A DNA stretch of 24,270 bases from a virus. The notes under the pieces were generated by a model. That model was given only the letters and a program-made list of their open reading frames with translations. It searched no databases and was not told the DNA's origin. Positions within the stretch are counted from its first letter, which is position 1, and each line of letters starts with the position of its first letter. Location: IMG/VR virus record IMGVR_UViG_3300003873_000086, positions 1-24,270 of that record; one strand, given 5' to 3'. Positions 14,880 to 22,212 of this stretch are shown here, in pieces. Both the position numbers and the translations under genes were made by a program.

Positions 14880-15965
14880 TTATAGTCCTGCTTTCATAAA
14901 AGCGGTAGGGTCAAGCTGTCTCATCTGCTTGAGATTTAATGGTTCAAAGTTTTTACCCAATTGCAGTTCAGCAAATCGTTCTGACGATATGCCGCCATTG
15001 CGTAACAGCTTACCGCGCGATGGCCCAATGATGGAATCCTGAACCTTCGCCGGTTGCATTTTGAGCCAACTGTAATACGATTTATTCTGTACCGATACAG
15101 CTTTGCCCTTTTGTAGCTTGCCGTCCTTCATGTGAACATCACGAGCGGCCCTTGTCCTGCCTTTCGACAATGCTGCATATTTTGGCTTTAGGTGACCGAT
15201 GACTGTGCAGCGGCAATTTATGTGGAGCGGAGGTCTCGGCCCCTTATCGAACGGGAAGAACTTGCTATCCAATGCCGCATCTGCAGAGCCTGTCCGCGAG
15301 TCCAATGTTGATACCCACTGAACGCCATCTAATACATCGCTGTTATCTTTCAGTGTCTCCATTCTGGCTGTCGTGGCTGCATGTTGTAGCGTAGTCCTGA
15401 CCAGTGCCTCCTGAGCGCGTTTTACTTGCGCCAAGGTGCCGTCTCTGAACTTCGCCGCGTTGGTGCCTCTCACGCGTTTGATGATCTCTTGCGTAGTCTG
15501 TCCCTCTGCAAAGCCGAGCCGGATTATGTTAGCTATTCGTTTCGTTTCCGCCTTGGTGAAGTCCTTATAAACGTCTGACAACACTTTACCACCGGCTGCA
15601 GCAATCGGGGCCGCATTCACCGCCGCCATGATCTGAGTGTCAGATGGTAATTGAAAGTTTACGCCGTCAACTACATTGCTGAGTGATTTCTGTTCAAATT
15701 CTGCCTCGGATATGGCGATTTCTTTCGTGCTTTGTTTCCAGACTTCGCGATAGTCAGACAGTGCGCCGGTAATCCCGACCTCTATCAAATCAAGTTGGCG
15801 CTTTAATGCCCTGATAGTGATGCCGCTACCTTTGCGCGTCAATATTTCTCGAATATTTTTATCCATCATCCGAATGAACGAATCGAACTTGCCGACCTCA
15901 TGCGACTTTAGACGCTCAAAATGACTTTGATGGCGCGTGGCTATCTGCAATAGTGATTCTTGCAT
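14880..15965 (-). CDS. MuF-like minor head protein
   Basis: A 361-aa protein. The N-terminal 230 residues are mainly helical. The SPP1 gp7/Mu gpF signature lies at about 185-255: EALVRTTLQHAATTARMETL, then GVQWVSTLDSRTG, then PPLHINCRCTV (residues 245-254). The C-terminal 100 residues contain YYSWLKMQPAKVQDSIIGPSRG, a segment common at the end of these proteins. MuF proteins bind the portal and are carried in the procapsid, with roles in genome ejection. The start directly abuts the portal stop, with a GGAG about eleven bases upstream. No toxin domain is fused at the C-terminus, so this is the plain form. Confidence 0.88.
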   Translation of the reverse strand: MQESLLQIATRHQSHFERLKSHEVGKFDSFIRMMDKNIREILTRKGSGITIRALKRQLDLIEVGITGALSDYREVWKQSTKEIAISEAEFEQKSLSNVVDGVNFQLPSDTQIMAAVNAAPIAAAGGKVLSDVYKDFTKAETKRIANIIRLGFAEGQTTQEIIKRVRGTNAAKFRDGTLAQVKRAQEALVRTTLQHAATTARMETLKDNSDVLDGVQWVSTLDSRTGSADAALDSKFFPFDKGPRPPLHINCRCTVIGHLKPKYAALSKGRTRAARDVHMKDGKLQKGKAVSVQNKSYYSWLKMQPAKVQDSIIGPSRGKLLRNGGISSERFAELQLGKNFEPLNLKQMRQLDPTAFMKAGL

Positions 15966-17369
15966 TTATGCAGGCGCTCCAAGATCTGTCATGGCAGGTA
16001 TTCCAATCTCGGCATTGAACTCCTCAAGCGTCTTTTCACCATCAACGATATTATGCGATTGCATCCAATCAAAATAGTCCGATACTGGAATAGCCCCTTG
16101 AACATATCCTGCAATGATCTGCTGTATGTCCTGAGCTGTTGCATCTTGTTCAACAAAGTCAGCCTTCGCTTGAAACATCAATCCATCCTCCGGTATGTTC
16201 ATATACCGAGCGCACCACTTCAGGGTCTGAGTGTATGCTGAGCTGATATTGCCGGAGATAATAGACAGTGCCGAATGCTGAACCGCTTTATCATTGTTCG
16301 ATTCTGATGCTGTCTTAGCCACGCCGCCCGGTTGAATATATCTCGCTCCTAATCCGATCATGGCCTCTTTCTTGTCTTCCATTGCCTGATGAACCATCGT
16401 ATTTGGTGGCGCTGATGCAAAACCGAACTTCTCGCCAGATGGAACGCCCAATAATGTCCTGCTTCCAACGTACATCTCATTCTTTTTCATCAGGTCAACG
16501 TGTGTTTGTGTGACTCCTGACATCCACGGCTGAGCCTGACCTGCAAACCATACCGAGTCCTCATAGTCTGCGCTGTTCCGATAGTGGGCTATATTCAGCT
16601 TAACCAACCCGAGCATGATGGATTCATCAACATCAGGGGAGTTCGACATTGAACCAACAAACGTAAACGGTATGACGTCCCACGGATTGCCTGATCCATC
16701 CAAAGGCATTGTTTCAGCTACTACTTGCCATTTTCCCTCGTCATCTTTCTGCCACTTCCTGTCGTAAAATATCCCACCCTCAAGATATAATTCCCGAAGC
16801 TGGTCAATGATTTTAACAGAATATCCGTCCGGCTGGACAACTTCAACATCTTCCTCGAATACGATGAGCGATAGTCTTACTTGCGAGCCGACCTTTTCCG
16901 TGCGCCAGTTGATGACCTGTTCAGCTTCAATCTCGTGGATCGTCGCAAAGAACTGGCCGGTATTCATGTCTGCTTTTGAGAGTGGAGCTTCTACCTGTGG
17001 ATAAGTAACGAACAGGCCCCCTCTTCCCTTGCCGATAATATCAAGCCCTAAGTCCTGCGCCTGATGATAAATAGATACGCCGCCACCATCAGCATTATAC
17101 TGTAAATATTCCAGCGCGGTCGGTATTGTGAGAATCGGAGGCTCGGAATATAACAACGCATTGAGGCCCATCGCCGTTTTTCCTGCAATCGGATAAAATA
17201 CTGCACGCTGCTTATAATGTTCGTTCCGTTCTCTGTTCTCTGGTGAAATGTCATACTCGTTAAGGTAAACCAGGTATTGATCTACGTCATCGCCCTCGAT
17301 TACGCTTTCAATCAGTTCCCATTTTTCAATGTTATCTTCGTATTCTGGATTCTGGAAATCAATGCCCAT
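15966..17369 (-). CDS. portal protein (DUF4055 type)
   Basis: A 467-aa protein in the portal position between TerL and MuF. It has the features of the DUF4055 portal group: an N-terminal YKQRAVFYPIAGKTAMGLNALLYSEPP, a middle beta wing (HEIEAEQVINWRTEKVG...RLSLIVFEEDVEV), a PFTFVGSMSNSPDVDESIMLGL block, and a stem/crown helix run from GLARYIQPGGVAKTASESNND (approximate) to the C-terminus. The dodecameric portal is the DNA gate and the site of terminase and adaptor binding. A GAGGT overlapping the TerL stop serves as ribosome-binding site. Confidence 0.87.
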   Translation of the reverse strand: MGIDFQNPEYEDNIEKWELIESVIEGDDVDQYLVYLNEYDISPENRERNEHYKQRAVFYPIAGKTAMGLNALLYSEPPILTIPTALEYLQYNADGGGVSIYHQAQDLGLDIIGKGRGGLFVTYPQVEAPLSKADMNTGQFFATIHEIEAEQVINWRTEKVGSQVRLSLIVFEEDVEVVQPDGYSVKIIDQLRELYLEGGIFYDRKWQKDDEGKWQVVAETMPLDGSGNPWDVIPFTFVGSMSNSPDVDESIMLGLVKLNIAHYRNSADYEDSVWFAGQAQPWMSGVTQTHVDLMKKNEMYVGSRTLLGVPSGEKFGFASAPPNTMVHQAMEDKKEAMIGLGARYIQPGGVAKTASESNNDKAVQHSALSIISGNISSAYTQTLKWCARYMNIPEDGLMFQAKADFVEQDATAQDIQQIIAGYVQGAIPVSDYFDWMQSHNIVDGEKTLEEFNAEIGIPAMTDLGAPA

Positions 17370-17371
17370 AT

Positions 17372-18613
17372 CTACCTCGCGCTTTGGATGCCGGTCACAA
17401 GCATCGGTTTATTAACTGGATTCTCATATGCCGCCGGATATGTCGCAGCATCAACTATGTGGTCGAGGCCAGTGGATTTGTCCGGGACTCCATTCTGGTC
17501 GTATGGTAATTGTTCGAACGCTCTCGCCAAGTCTGGGCACTCATTATCATTCACGAATAGCCAACCCTTAATGAATCCTTGATTTGTTGCAATAATCCTA
17601 TCTTTGACCAATGGGTTAGATTTGTTTGCAAGCACATGGAAGCCAGCCTGTTCCAATAGACCAATGTCTGATATTGAAGCATCAACAGACTTCCTGCTTC
17701 GCCCTGATGCGTCAGGATATATCGTAACGTCATGCTCGGGATAAAGTCCCTTGATAGCGTGAATCATTGCCGGTGTATCATATATCCCCTTCAACTCTCC
17801 TACTGCGTGCCATTGTTTACCCCTCACCACGTAAATAACGCCGCTCATGTTCTGCACGTTGAAATCCATTCCTATGCGTAGCGGTTCCTTATCTTGAATG
17901 GTCTCGGCTGACCTGTTTTTTATCCTGTCATACGCGTTATAGACTGTCCCTGATGTTAGGTTAACGAATTGCCCACCAATATATGCCTCTACTAAAGCCG
18001 CTGGATATGTTTCAAGCAATGACGCTATATAATCTTCCGGCAGATTGTCCCTGTTCTCGTATGTTGAAGCTTGAACCATTGAGTACGATTTTGTCGGGCT
18101 GTTTGCAAACTTGTTATATACGAACAGGAAACCTTCCGGCGTAGTGGTCACTCCGATACTGTTCTGCACACCTTTAACCATCAGTCTCATTCGAGCGATG
18201 ATCTTATTCCATACCGCTGCAGCTTTGTTCTTAGGTATAGTATCAATCTCATCCACCATAGCCCGCGCAATCTTGAACCCGATTATTGAGTTCGGCCTGT
18301 CCATTGATCTGCATATGATTGTACCATAGTAAATGCTGCCACGGTAAATATGAACTTCCTTGTTTGCTTCCTTGATGTCAGTGCGGAATCCCAATAGCGT
18401 CGCTACCTCATCAAACACTTGATAGAAGATGTCTCGAATAGCTGGGTATGTAGGGGCGAAGTAACCCTGAATTACGCCTGGGTTAGCTAACGCGAAGGTC
18501 ATCATATCCATACAGCCAACGAACGTCTTACCGCTTCCGAATCCACCAACGTATGCTCGGAATTTCGTATTCAACCCATCTAGAAATATACCTTGCGGGT
18601 TACTTAGCTGCAT
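17372..18613 (-). CDS. terL: terminase large subunit
   Basis: A 413-aa packaging motor. Walker A is GGFGSGKT (23-30), and Walker B is MVDEID with the catalytic Glu (about 117-122). The C-terminal RNase H-like nuclease shows its acidic residues in GMDFNVQNMSG (about 247), YPDASG (about 297) and LDHIVDAATYP (about 385). It translocates DNA into the procapsid and cuts the concatemer. The start overlaps the TerS end by 14 bases and lacks a strong SD, so it is probably coupled to TerS translation. The size is normal for a compact TerL. Confidence 0.95.
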   Translation of the reverse strand: MQLSNPQGIFLDGLNTKFRAYVGGFGSGKTFVGCMDMMTFALANPGVIQGYFAPTYPAIRDIFYQVFDEVATLLGFRTDIKEANKEVHIYRGSIYYGTIICRSMDRPNSIIGFKIARAMVDEIDTIPKNKAAAVWNKIIARMRLMVKGVQNSIGVTTTPEGFLFVYNKFANSPTKSYSMVQASTYENRDNLPEDYIASLLETYPAALVEAYIGGQFVNLTSGTVYNAYDRIKNRSAETIQDKEPLRIGMDFNVQNMSGVIYVVRGKQWHAVGELKGIYDTPAMIHAIKGLYPEHDVTIYPDASGRSRKSVDASISDIGLLEQAGFHVLANKSNPLVKDRIIATNQGFIKGWLFVNDNECPDLARAFEQLPYDQNGVPDKSTGLDHIVDAATYPAAYENPVNKPMLVTGIQSAR

Positions 18614-19004
18614 TTGTTACTTTCACATCCCTGACCGGTTCAGCCACTTCAAACGTGAACTTGATCGGCGTTGCTTCTTCTGTGTTTGATTCCTCACCTT
18701 TCTCTCTCCATCCGAAATTACATTTAAGATTGAATATTGAACCTGTGCATGCGGGGTCGTAGAGCCGTTGCTCTAAAATTATCTCTACTCTTTGCCTCGC
18801 TCTTTTTACTATGCCAAAAAACTTGTCGCGTTTTCCGTAGTTTCTAAGTGTTTCCGTATCTATGTCGAGTGATAACGCTATGCCGGATATGGTTGGTTTT
18901 ATCTCCTGTTCTTCTATGTCTGCGAAATAACAGTCAATAGCTGCCTGTAAGTCACTGGCTGTTTTGAACTTTAATGGTCTTCCGCCTGCGTGTTTTACTG
19001 TCAT
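18600..19004 (-). CDS. terS: terminase small subunit
   Basis: A 134-aa DNA-recognition subunit. It opens MTVKHAGGRPLKFKTASDL, the AGRPxxF-type start common in phage small terminases. A helix-turn-helix-like region (ISGIALSLDIDTETLRNYGKR, about 40-60) follows, then helices (VKRARQRVEIILEQRLYD) and the FNLKCNFGWREK motif at about 92-103. These resemble the P22 gp3-like and related TerS. It lies directly before TerL. There is no good SD before the ATG; a promoter sits so close that the message could be nearly leaderless. Confidence 0.88.
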   Translation of the reverse strand: MTVKHAGGRPLKFKTASDLQAAIDCYFADIEEQEIKPTISGIALSLDIDTETLRNYGKRDKFFGIVKRARQRVEIILEQRLYDPACTGSIFNLKCNFGWREKGEESNTEEATPIKFTFEVAEPVRDVKVTNAAK

Positions 19005-19012
19005 AGCCCGCT

Positions 19013-19041
19013 ATCATAACCGTATATCCACATTTATTCAA
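19013..19041 (-). promoter_or_regulatory. candidate promoter for the terminase/late block
   Basis: TTGAAT (19041-19036), a 17-base spacer and TATGAT (19018-19013) fill the 40-base gap between RusA and TerS. Transcription would start within a few bases of the TerS ATG. A second TATAAT (19049-19044) nearby has no matching -35. Confidence 0.5.
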
Positions 19042-19044
19042 GTA

Positions 19045-19401
19045 TTATATCTCAGTCACCGTCACTATAGCGCAAGGTTTATCTTTCCGCATTTCACCAC
19101 GCACAATATGCAAGTCGTCAATCTGGCTGTCGTCGTCGTATAATCTTCCGTCTGCCATTGCATCCAACATAACCTTGAAAGTGTTGTCCAGATCATGCCG
19201 CCTTTTATTTGAAAAGTGTACTTTGATATGTACCGCGACCTTTTTATTTCCAAAACGTATCCTTGAGGCCGATACAAGGCACGCTACGGCTTTTTTATAG
19301 GCTCTTCCTTCCCGTGATATTAACATCCTGCCCTGATAGGTTCTGTATGCCCTGTTTAACGATAGTGGCTCTGGTAGTTCGAGTCTTACTGATGCTTTCA
19401 T
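19045..19401 (-). CDS. rusA: RusA-type Holliday junction resolvase
   Basis: A 118-aa protein of the RusA family, which cuts Holliday junctions during phage recombination and prepares branched DNA for packaging. The N-terminus is PLSLNRAYRTYQGRMLISREGRAYK. The conserved acidic catalytic stretch is HDLDNTFKVMLDAM (D70, D72, D80), followed by GRLYDDDSQIDDLHIVR with D89-D91 and D95-D96 in the usual metal-site region. The length is normal. The start overlaps the upstream 59-aa gene by ATGA. It is the last gene before terminase, a common place in lambdoid-like phages. Confidence 0.93.
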   Translation of the reverse strand: MKASVRLELPEPLSLNRAYRTYQGRMLISREGRAYKKAVACLVSASRIRFGNKKVAVHIKVHFSNKRRHDLDNTFKVMLDAMADGRLYDDDSQIDDLHIVRGEMRKDKPCAIVTVTEI

Positions 19402-19577
19402 TCTTTCGCCCCTTTTTTTATCCTACACGTCCGGCATACTGAATCAATATCAATCGCATTGCCCCACGCATTGCCCCACCACTTCCCGTCCTTACTCACA
19501 ACGTAAGCATCAACCCAATCGAAAAAGCGTTTGCAGATTCGGCAGGTGCCCGCGTATATGTATTCAGTGCTTTTCAC
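19398..19577 (-). CDS. 59-aa Cys-pair (zinc-finger-like) protein
   Basis: Starts at GTG with a clear GGAGG seven bases upstream and ends in an ATGA overlap with rusA. The protein has two Cys pairs, CRIC (12-15) and CRTC (48-51), spaced as in a zinc finger, and a Trp-rich middle (KWWGNAWGN). It is probably a small metal-binding, perhaps nucleic-acid-binding, protein like others in nin-type regions. I do not recognise the family. Confidence 0.65.
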   Translation of the reverse strand: MKSTEYIYAGTCRICKRFFDWVDAYVVSKDGKWWGNAWGNAIDIDSVCRTCRIKKGAKE

Positions 19578-19665
19578 GCTGCTTCCTCCACCATATCCGA
19601 GACTTCCGCTTTGACTCTTCGCGGGCTTTTCGTTCTGACCGGCATGCTGATGCTGATTCAGTCAT
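19564..19665 (-). CDS. 33-aa basic micro-protein
   Basis: ORF of 33 codons starting MTESASACRSERKAR and ending RIWWRKQREKH, with 13 Arg/Lys residues. The ATG overlaps the stop of the upstream 44-aa gene as ATGA, and its end overlaps the next gene by 14 bases. The support is positional only. A strongly basic peptide like this could bind nucleic acid. Confidence 0.42.
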   Translation of the reverse strand: MTESASACRSERKAREESKRKSRIWWRKQREKH

Positions 19666-19796
19666 AGCTTCATCCCCATCATCTTTGCTAATTTACTTAC
19701 TGACTCAGGGGTGCATTTTCTCTTACATTCGTCACAGAGTTTACCAAGTTTTCGGCATTCAGGCTTACGCTTCTTGCAGCTCGGACAGTAATACAT
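19662..19796 (-). CDS. 44-aa Cys-rich micro-protein
   Basis: ORF starting MYYCPSCKKRKPEC and containing CPSC and CDEC pairs plus two further Cys and many Lys, a zinc-ribbon-like pattern. It begins with a TAATG overlap on the NinB-like gene and ends with an ATGA overlap. The Cys pairs and the overlaps on both sides make it credible despite its size. Function unknown; probably nucleic-acid binding. Confidence 0.6.
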   Translation of the reverse strand: MYYCPSCKKRKPECRKLGKLCDECKRKCTPESVSKLAKMMGMKL

Positions 19797-20269
19797 TATT
19801 TATTCCTCCATTTCTTCCAGTCCTTATCCAATACTGGCAAAGGCCTGCCTATACTTTGATAATGTGCTTCAATGTCATCCATCATCTGTTTGACCTGTGC
19901 CAGAGTTGACCATGACAGACTAATCTTTTTGGCATGGATTTTCAACTTATCATGCTGGCCTGTTTGCTGATATATCGCCACTAGATCAACCCACATTTCC
20001 TGTAATTCGTTCAGCGGTTCCGTTATGTAAATGCGTGCCAAAAACTTAGCCTTCAGCATATCATGTACTTCGGCCAAACTTATGCTCTCATTTTCCGATA
20101 TGTATCTTTCCCATCTGCCGATCAGTCCGCCCAACTGCGCCAGAGTCTTTCCTGTTTGTGCCTTGCGGATTATAACTTCGACTTTGCCGTCTTGCTCTTG
20201 GTGAACGATATAGTCCACGCAATTACACATAACTTCGCGGCTTACCAGGGTGAACTTCTTACTTTTCAA
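19796..20269 (-). CDS. ninB: NinB-like recombination protein
   Basis: A 157-aa protein. The chosen start is the TTG at 20269, six bases after a GGAG and overlapping the previous stop as TTGA. A longer TTG start at 20281 would place the SD inside the gene. The protein opens MKSKKFTLVSREVMCN, then has VEVIIRKAQTGKTLAQLGGL, which matches the 'V.I....RSLAQN' block of NinB-type proteins. It ends with QVKQMMDDIEAHYQSIGRPLP, like the C-terminal helix of that family. NinB (lambda Orf) helps load recombinase on SSB-coated DNA. The usual QN after LA is QL here, so assignment is moderate. Confidence 0.6.
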   Translation of the reverse strand: MKSKKFTLVSREVMCNCVDYIVHQEQDGKVEVIIRKAQTGKTLAQLGGLIGRWERYISENESISLAEVHDMLKAKFLARIYITEPLNELQEMWVDLVAIYQQTGQHDKLKIHAKKISLSWSTLAQVKQMMDDIEAHYQSIGRPLPVLDKDWKKWRNK

Positions 20270-20346
20270 ATCACGCTCCAATATGCCATAGCTAACCGAT
20301 TCACGGCCTCTGTCTGCCCGTATTTAGCAGTTAGGCGCTCAATCAT
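20266..20346 (-). CDS. 26-aa micro-ORF copied from the HNH gene C-terminus
   Basis: Encodes MIERLTAKYGQTEAV followed by NRLAMAYWSVI. Twenty of 25 residues are identical to the end of the HNH protein at 20621-20941. It has a GAGG six bases before its ATG and ends by TTGA overlap with the NinB-like gene, whose GGAG ribosome-binding site lies in its Trp-Ser codons. It may be a functional leader peptide that couples translation, or a scar of a duplicated HNH gene. Confidence 0.5.
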   Translation of the reverse strand: MIERLTAKYGQTEAVNRLAMAYWSVI

Positions 20347-20439
20347 CCTGCACCTCTTTCACTGCTTCTTTGATATCTGCAATGTATGCCAGAATGCCGC
20401 AATTATCATAAAATCATCTAATTCCTGCTGTATGTTCAT
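20339..20439 (-). pseudogene. small gene apparently split by a -1 frameshift
   Basis: Reading from the ATG at 20439 (ATGA overlap with the upstream gene) gives MNIQQELDDFMIIAAF and a stop at 20359. Moving to the -1 frame after the fourth T of the TTTT run gives MNIQQELDDF-YDNCGILAYI and on through ADIKEAVKEVQDD to a stop at 20339. The shifted version looks more protein-like and its end overlaps the next ATG. A single lost T, a sequencing error, or real frameshifting are all possible. Confidence 0.4.
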
Positions 20440-20621
20440 TCGCTATCCAATGCATCGGCCAATATCATTGCTATTTCAGTTACAAAAGCACAGTCACCGC
20501 CATCTTCAAATAACGCATCATAGTCGCGCGTCGAGAATATCTCTGGATCAAACACGGGGTGATCACATAAATCCTTCAATGCGTCTTTTATCGCTGATTC
20601 TAAAATCTCTATTCTATCCAT
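20436..20621 (-). CDS. 61-aa acidic protein of unknown function
   Basis: A small acidic helical protein (MDRIEILESAIKDALKDL at the start, AFVTEIAMILADALDSE at the end) with one central DPEIFSTRDYDALFEDGGD segment. The ATG overlaps the HNH stop as TAATG, with a GGAG about nine bases upstream. It ends in an ATGA overlap. No family recognised. The strong negative charge resembles DNA-mimic or small regulatory phage proteins, but that is speculation. Confidence 0.58.
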   Translation of the reverse strand: MDRIEILESAIKDALKDLCDHPVFDPEIFSTRDYDALFEDGGDCAFVTEIAMILADALDSE

Positions 20622-20941
20622 TATAACACGCTCCAGTAAGCCATCGCCAGTTTATTTACGGCTTCCGTCTGCCCGTATTCCTGAGTTAATCTTTCCAGCA
20701 TATATTTGCACCATTCATTAAGCTGATTCTGCGTGCTGATCTGGCGACTGTCGCAAAGTTTGTGGTGATAGCAGCAAACTGGTATCACTACAGCGTGCGG
20801 CATTTTGTTTCCAGTTCCACAGCCCTTCACGCGTACATGATGGTGCACAATATCGCCGAAGCACTCATAGCCTGCGTATGTGCATTGCTGATCGCGTGAA
20901 CTTGCAAGATATTCGCGTTCCTGCTTTGTTTGCTTGGTCAT
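20621..20941 (-). CDS. HNH-like zinc-binding protein (DUF1364/NinG-neighbour type)
   Basis: A 106-aa protein starting MTKQTKQEREYLASSR. It has Cys20 and Cys27, HHH at 33-35, a GCGTGNKMP turn and IPVCCYHHKLCD at 53-64. This is a treble-clef layout close to the HNH-related DUF1364 group found in phage recombination regions. A GTG ten codons earlier is possible, but the ATG at 20941 with AAGGGG upstream is preferred. The last 25 residues (ERLTQEYGQTEAV...LAMAYWSVL) recur in the micro-ORF at 20266-20346. It is probably a structure-specific or nicking nuclease, but activity is not proven by sequence. Confidence 0.7.
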   Translation of the reverse strand: MTKQTKQEREYLASSRDQQCTYAGYECFGDIVHHHVRVKGCGTGNKMPHAVVIPVCCYHHKLCDSRQISTQNQLNEWCKYMLERLTQEYGQTEAVNKLAMAYWSVL

Positions 20942-21053
20942 TTGTGTATCGCCCCTTAAAATCACCGCCACGGCCGTCCAGCGACTCCAGACGCTCGATA
21001 GCGCGCAGGCGTAGGGCGTGATTACGCAGGATTATTTTTGTCATCTTATTCAT
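20865..21053 (-). CDS. 62-aa basic ORF overlapping the HNH gene
   Basis: Begins with a TGATG overlap on the small membrane gene and reads MNKMTKIILRNHALRLRA, then ERLESLDGRGGDFKG. The last 25 codons lie over the start of the HNH gene in another frame, which is unusual. The first 38 codons look like a genuine basic helical protein. The rest may be read-through or a frameshifted end. No family recognised. Confidence 0.38.
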   Translation of the reverse strand: MNKMTKIILRNHALRLRAIERLESLDGRGGDFKGRYTNDQANKAGTRISCKFTRSAMHIRRL

Positions 21054-21193
21054 CAGAATGTAACGCAAAATGTTAAACAGCTAGCCGACATCCAGTAAAC
21101 AACTTTCCGCCAATCGCCGTCAATTGCGTACATGCCGGCGCTGGCTATGTTTATCACTATTAACAGGGTTGGGAGATATTGGGCGCTGGTCAT
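21053..21193 (-). CDS. 46-aa small membrane protein
   Basis: Encodes two hydrophobic segments, about residues 6-24 (YLPTLLIVINIASAGMYAI) and 31-46 (VVYWMSASCLTFCVTF), joined by a short DGDWRK loop. It would form a helical hairpin in the inner membrane. It overlaps the methyltransferase stop as ATGA and the next ATG as TGATG, so it is tightly coupled. Function unknown; small phage membrane proteins can act in lysis timing or exclusion, but nothing here decides. Confidence 0.62.
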   Translation of the reverse strand: MTSAQYLPTLLIVINIASAGMYAIDGDWRKVVYWMSASCLTFCVTF

Positions 21194-22212
21194 AGCAATG
21201 ATTCCTGTTTAGGCCCATTTTCATCAGCAAATCGTTTGTCAGCAAGGTCTAGGTTGATCCTAGCCTGCTTAAAATATGACTCTTTCAACTCAACTCCGAT
21301 TGCCTTTCTTCCAAGTGACACAGGAGAATACACTTCGCTACCGACCCCCATAAACGGCGTAAATACAACCTCGCCTTCATTCGTGTACATATCAACAATC
21401 CTGTCAATAACGTCTAGCTGCAATGGATGAACATGTTTCTCGTCATCTTCTTCGCGGGAATCCCGAAACGGTAAGACATTATCAATACGAATATCATCCC
21501 ACACGCTTGATGCATAACGCTGCCAAATATAATGAGATAGCTTGTTTGACTTTGGATCATCATGATCGGCAAAATGGGACTGTAAATACTCCCAAAGTTG
21601 TTCACTATTCAGATCAGCTTCATTAGCATTATTCCATGCATTCAAGATATTAGGGAGAATCGGAACGTCCCCGAAATACCGCGTAAATCCTTTTTCATGA
21701 GTCACCGGCACTGCATTTTCACCTTTTTTAGTGAATATCAAAACGTAGTCAGGCATAGCCGTAAAGCATTGCACTGCATCCTCAACAATCAATTTATGCA
21801 TCAGGCTCTTGACCATCGTACGCATGCGTACCTTTAGCGGCTCCTTCCATATTGTAATCCTGTTCCTGTACTGGAACCCGTGCTTTTCATGCAATGCAAT
21901 TATCTCATGCGGAAAATCCCAAAGCCTGCATGCGTTATCAAAAACATCAGTGCAATGAACAGCATTGATCCTGCCAGGCTTCGTAATCCTCGCCATTTCT
22001 TTTATCAAAAACTCATATTGCTGTAAAAATTGCTCGCGTGTTTCACAGTTTGAAAAGTCCCGATGTGATGAACTGTATTGATAAAGCCCGCAAAACGGAG
22101 GACTATAAACTGATAAATCTATTGACTCGTCATCCATTTCTTTAATCACATCGACGCAATCGCCGTTATAAATCGCATAATCATCAGTAACAATCTGATC
22201 TTTTACTTTCAT
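21190..22212 (-). CDS. beta-class DNA amino-methyltransferase (N4-cytosine or N6-adenine)
   Basis: A 340-aa protein of the N6_N4_Mtase family. The catalytic motif IV is SPPF (37-40) near the N-terminus and the AdoMet-binding motif I FTPFMGVGSE (284-293) is near the C-terminus. This order defines the beta class. A preceding GDCVDVIKEMDDESIDL block and a following GRKAIGVELKESYFKQA block are typical. SPPF is shared with N4-cytosine enzymes such as M.PvuII, so N4-cytosine is favoured but not proven. Residues 110-230 form a large target-recognition region. It overlaps the helicase stop as TAATG, so both are made together. There is no cognate restriction enzyme gene in the window. Confidence 0.9.
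   Translation of the reverse strand: MKVKDQIVTDDYAIYNGDCVDVIKEMDDESIDLSVYSPPFCGLYQYSSSHRDFSNCETREQFLQQYEFLIKEMARITKPGRINAVHCTDVFDNACRLWDFPHEIIALHEKHGFQYRNRITIWKEPLKVRMRTMVKSLMHKLIVEDAVQCFTAMPDYVLIFTKKGENAVPVTHEKGFTRYFGDVPILPNILNAWNNANEADLNSEQLWEYLQSHFADHDDPKSNKLSHYIWQRYASSVWDDIRIDNVLPFRDSREEDDEKHVHPLQLDVIDRIVDMYTNEGEVVFTPFMGVGSEVYSPVSLGRKAIGVELKESYFKQARINLDLADKRFADENGPKQESLL

Noticed and set aside
14880-15965. Toxin domain fused to the MuF protein
   Set aside because: The C-terminal 100 residues after the PPLHINCRC motif resemble the usual plain MuF ending; no extra polymorphic-toxin domain is present.
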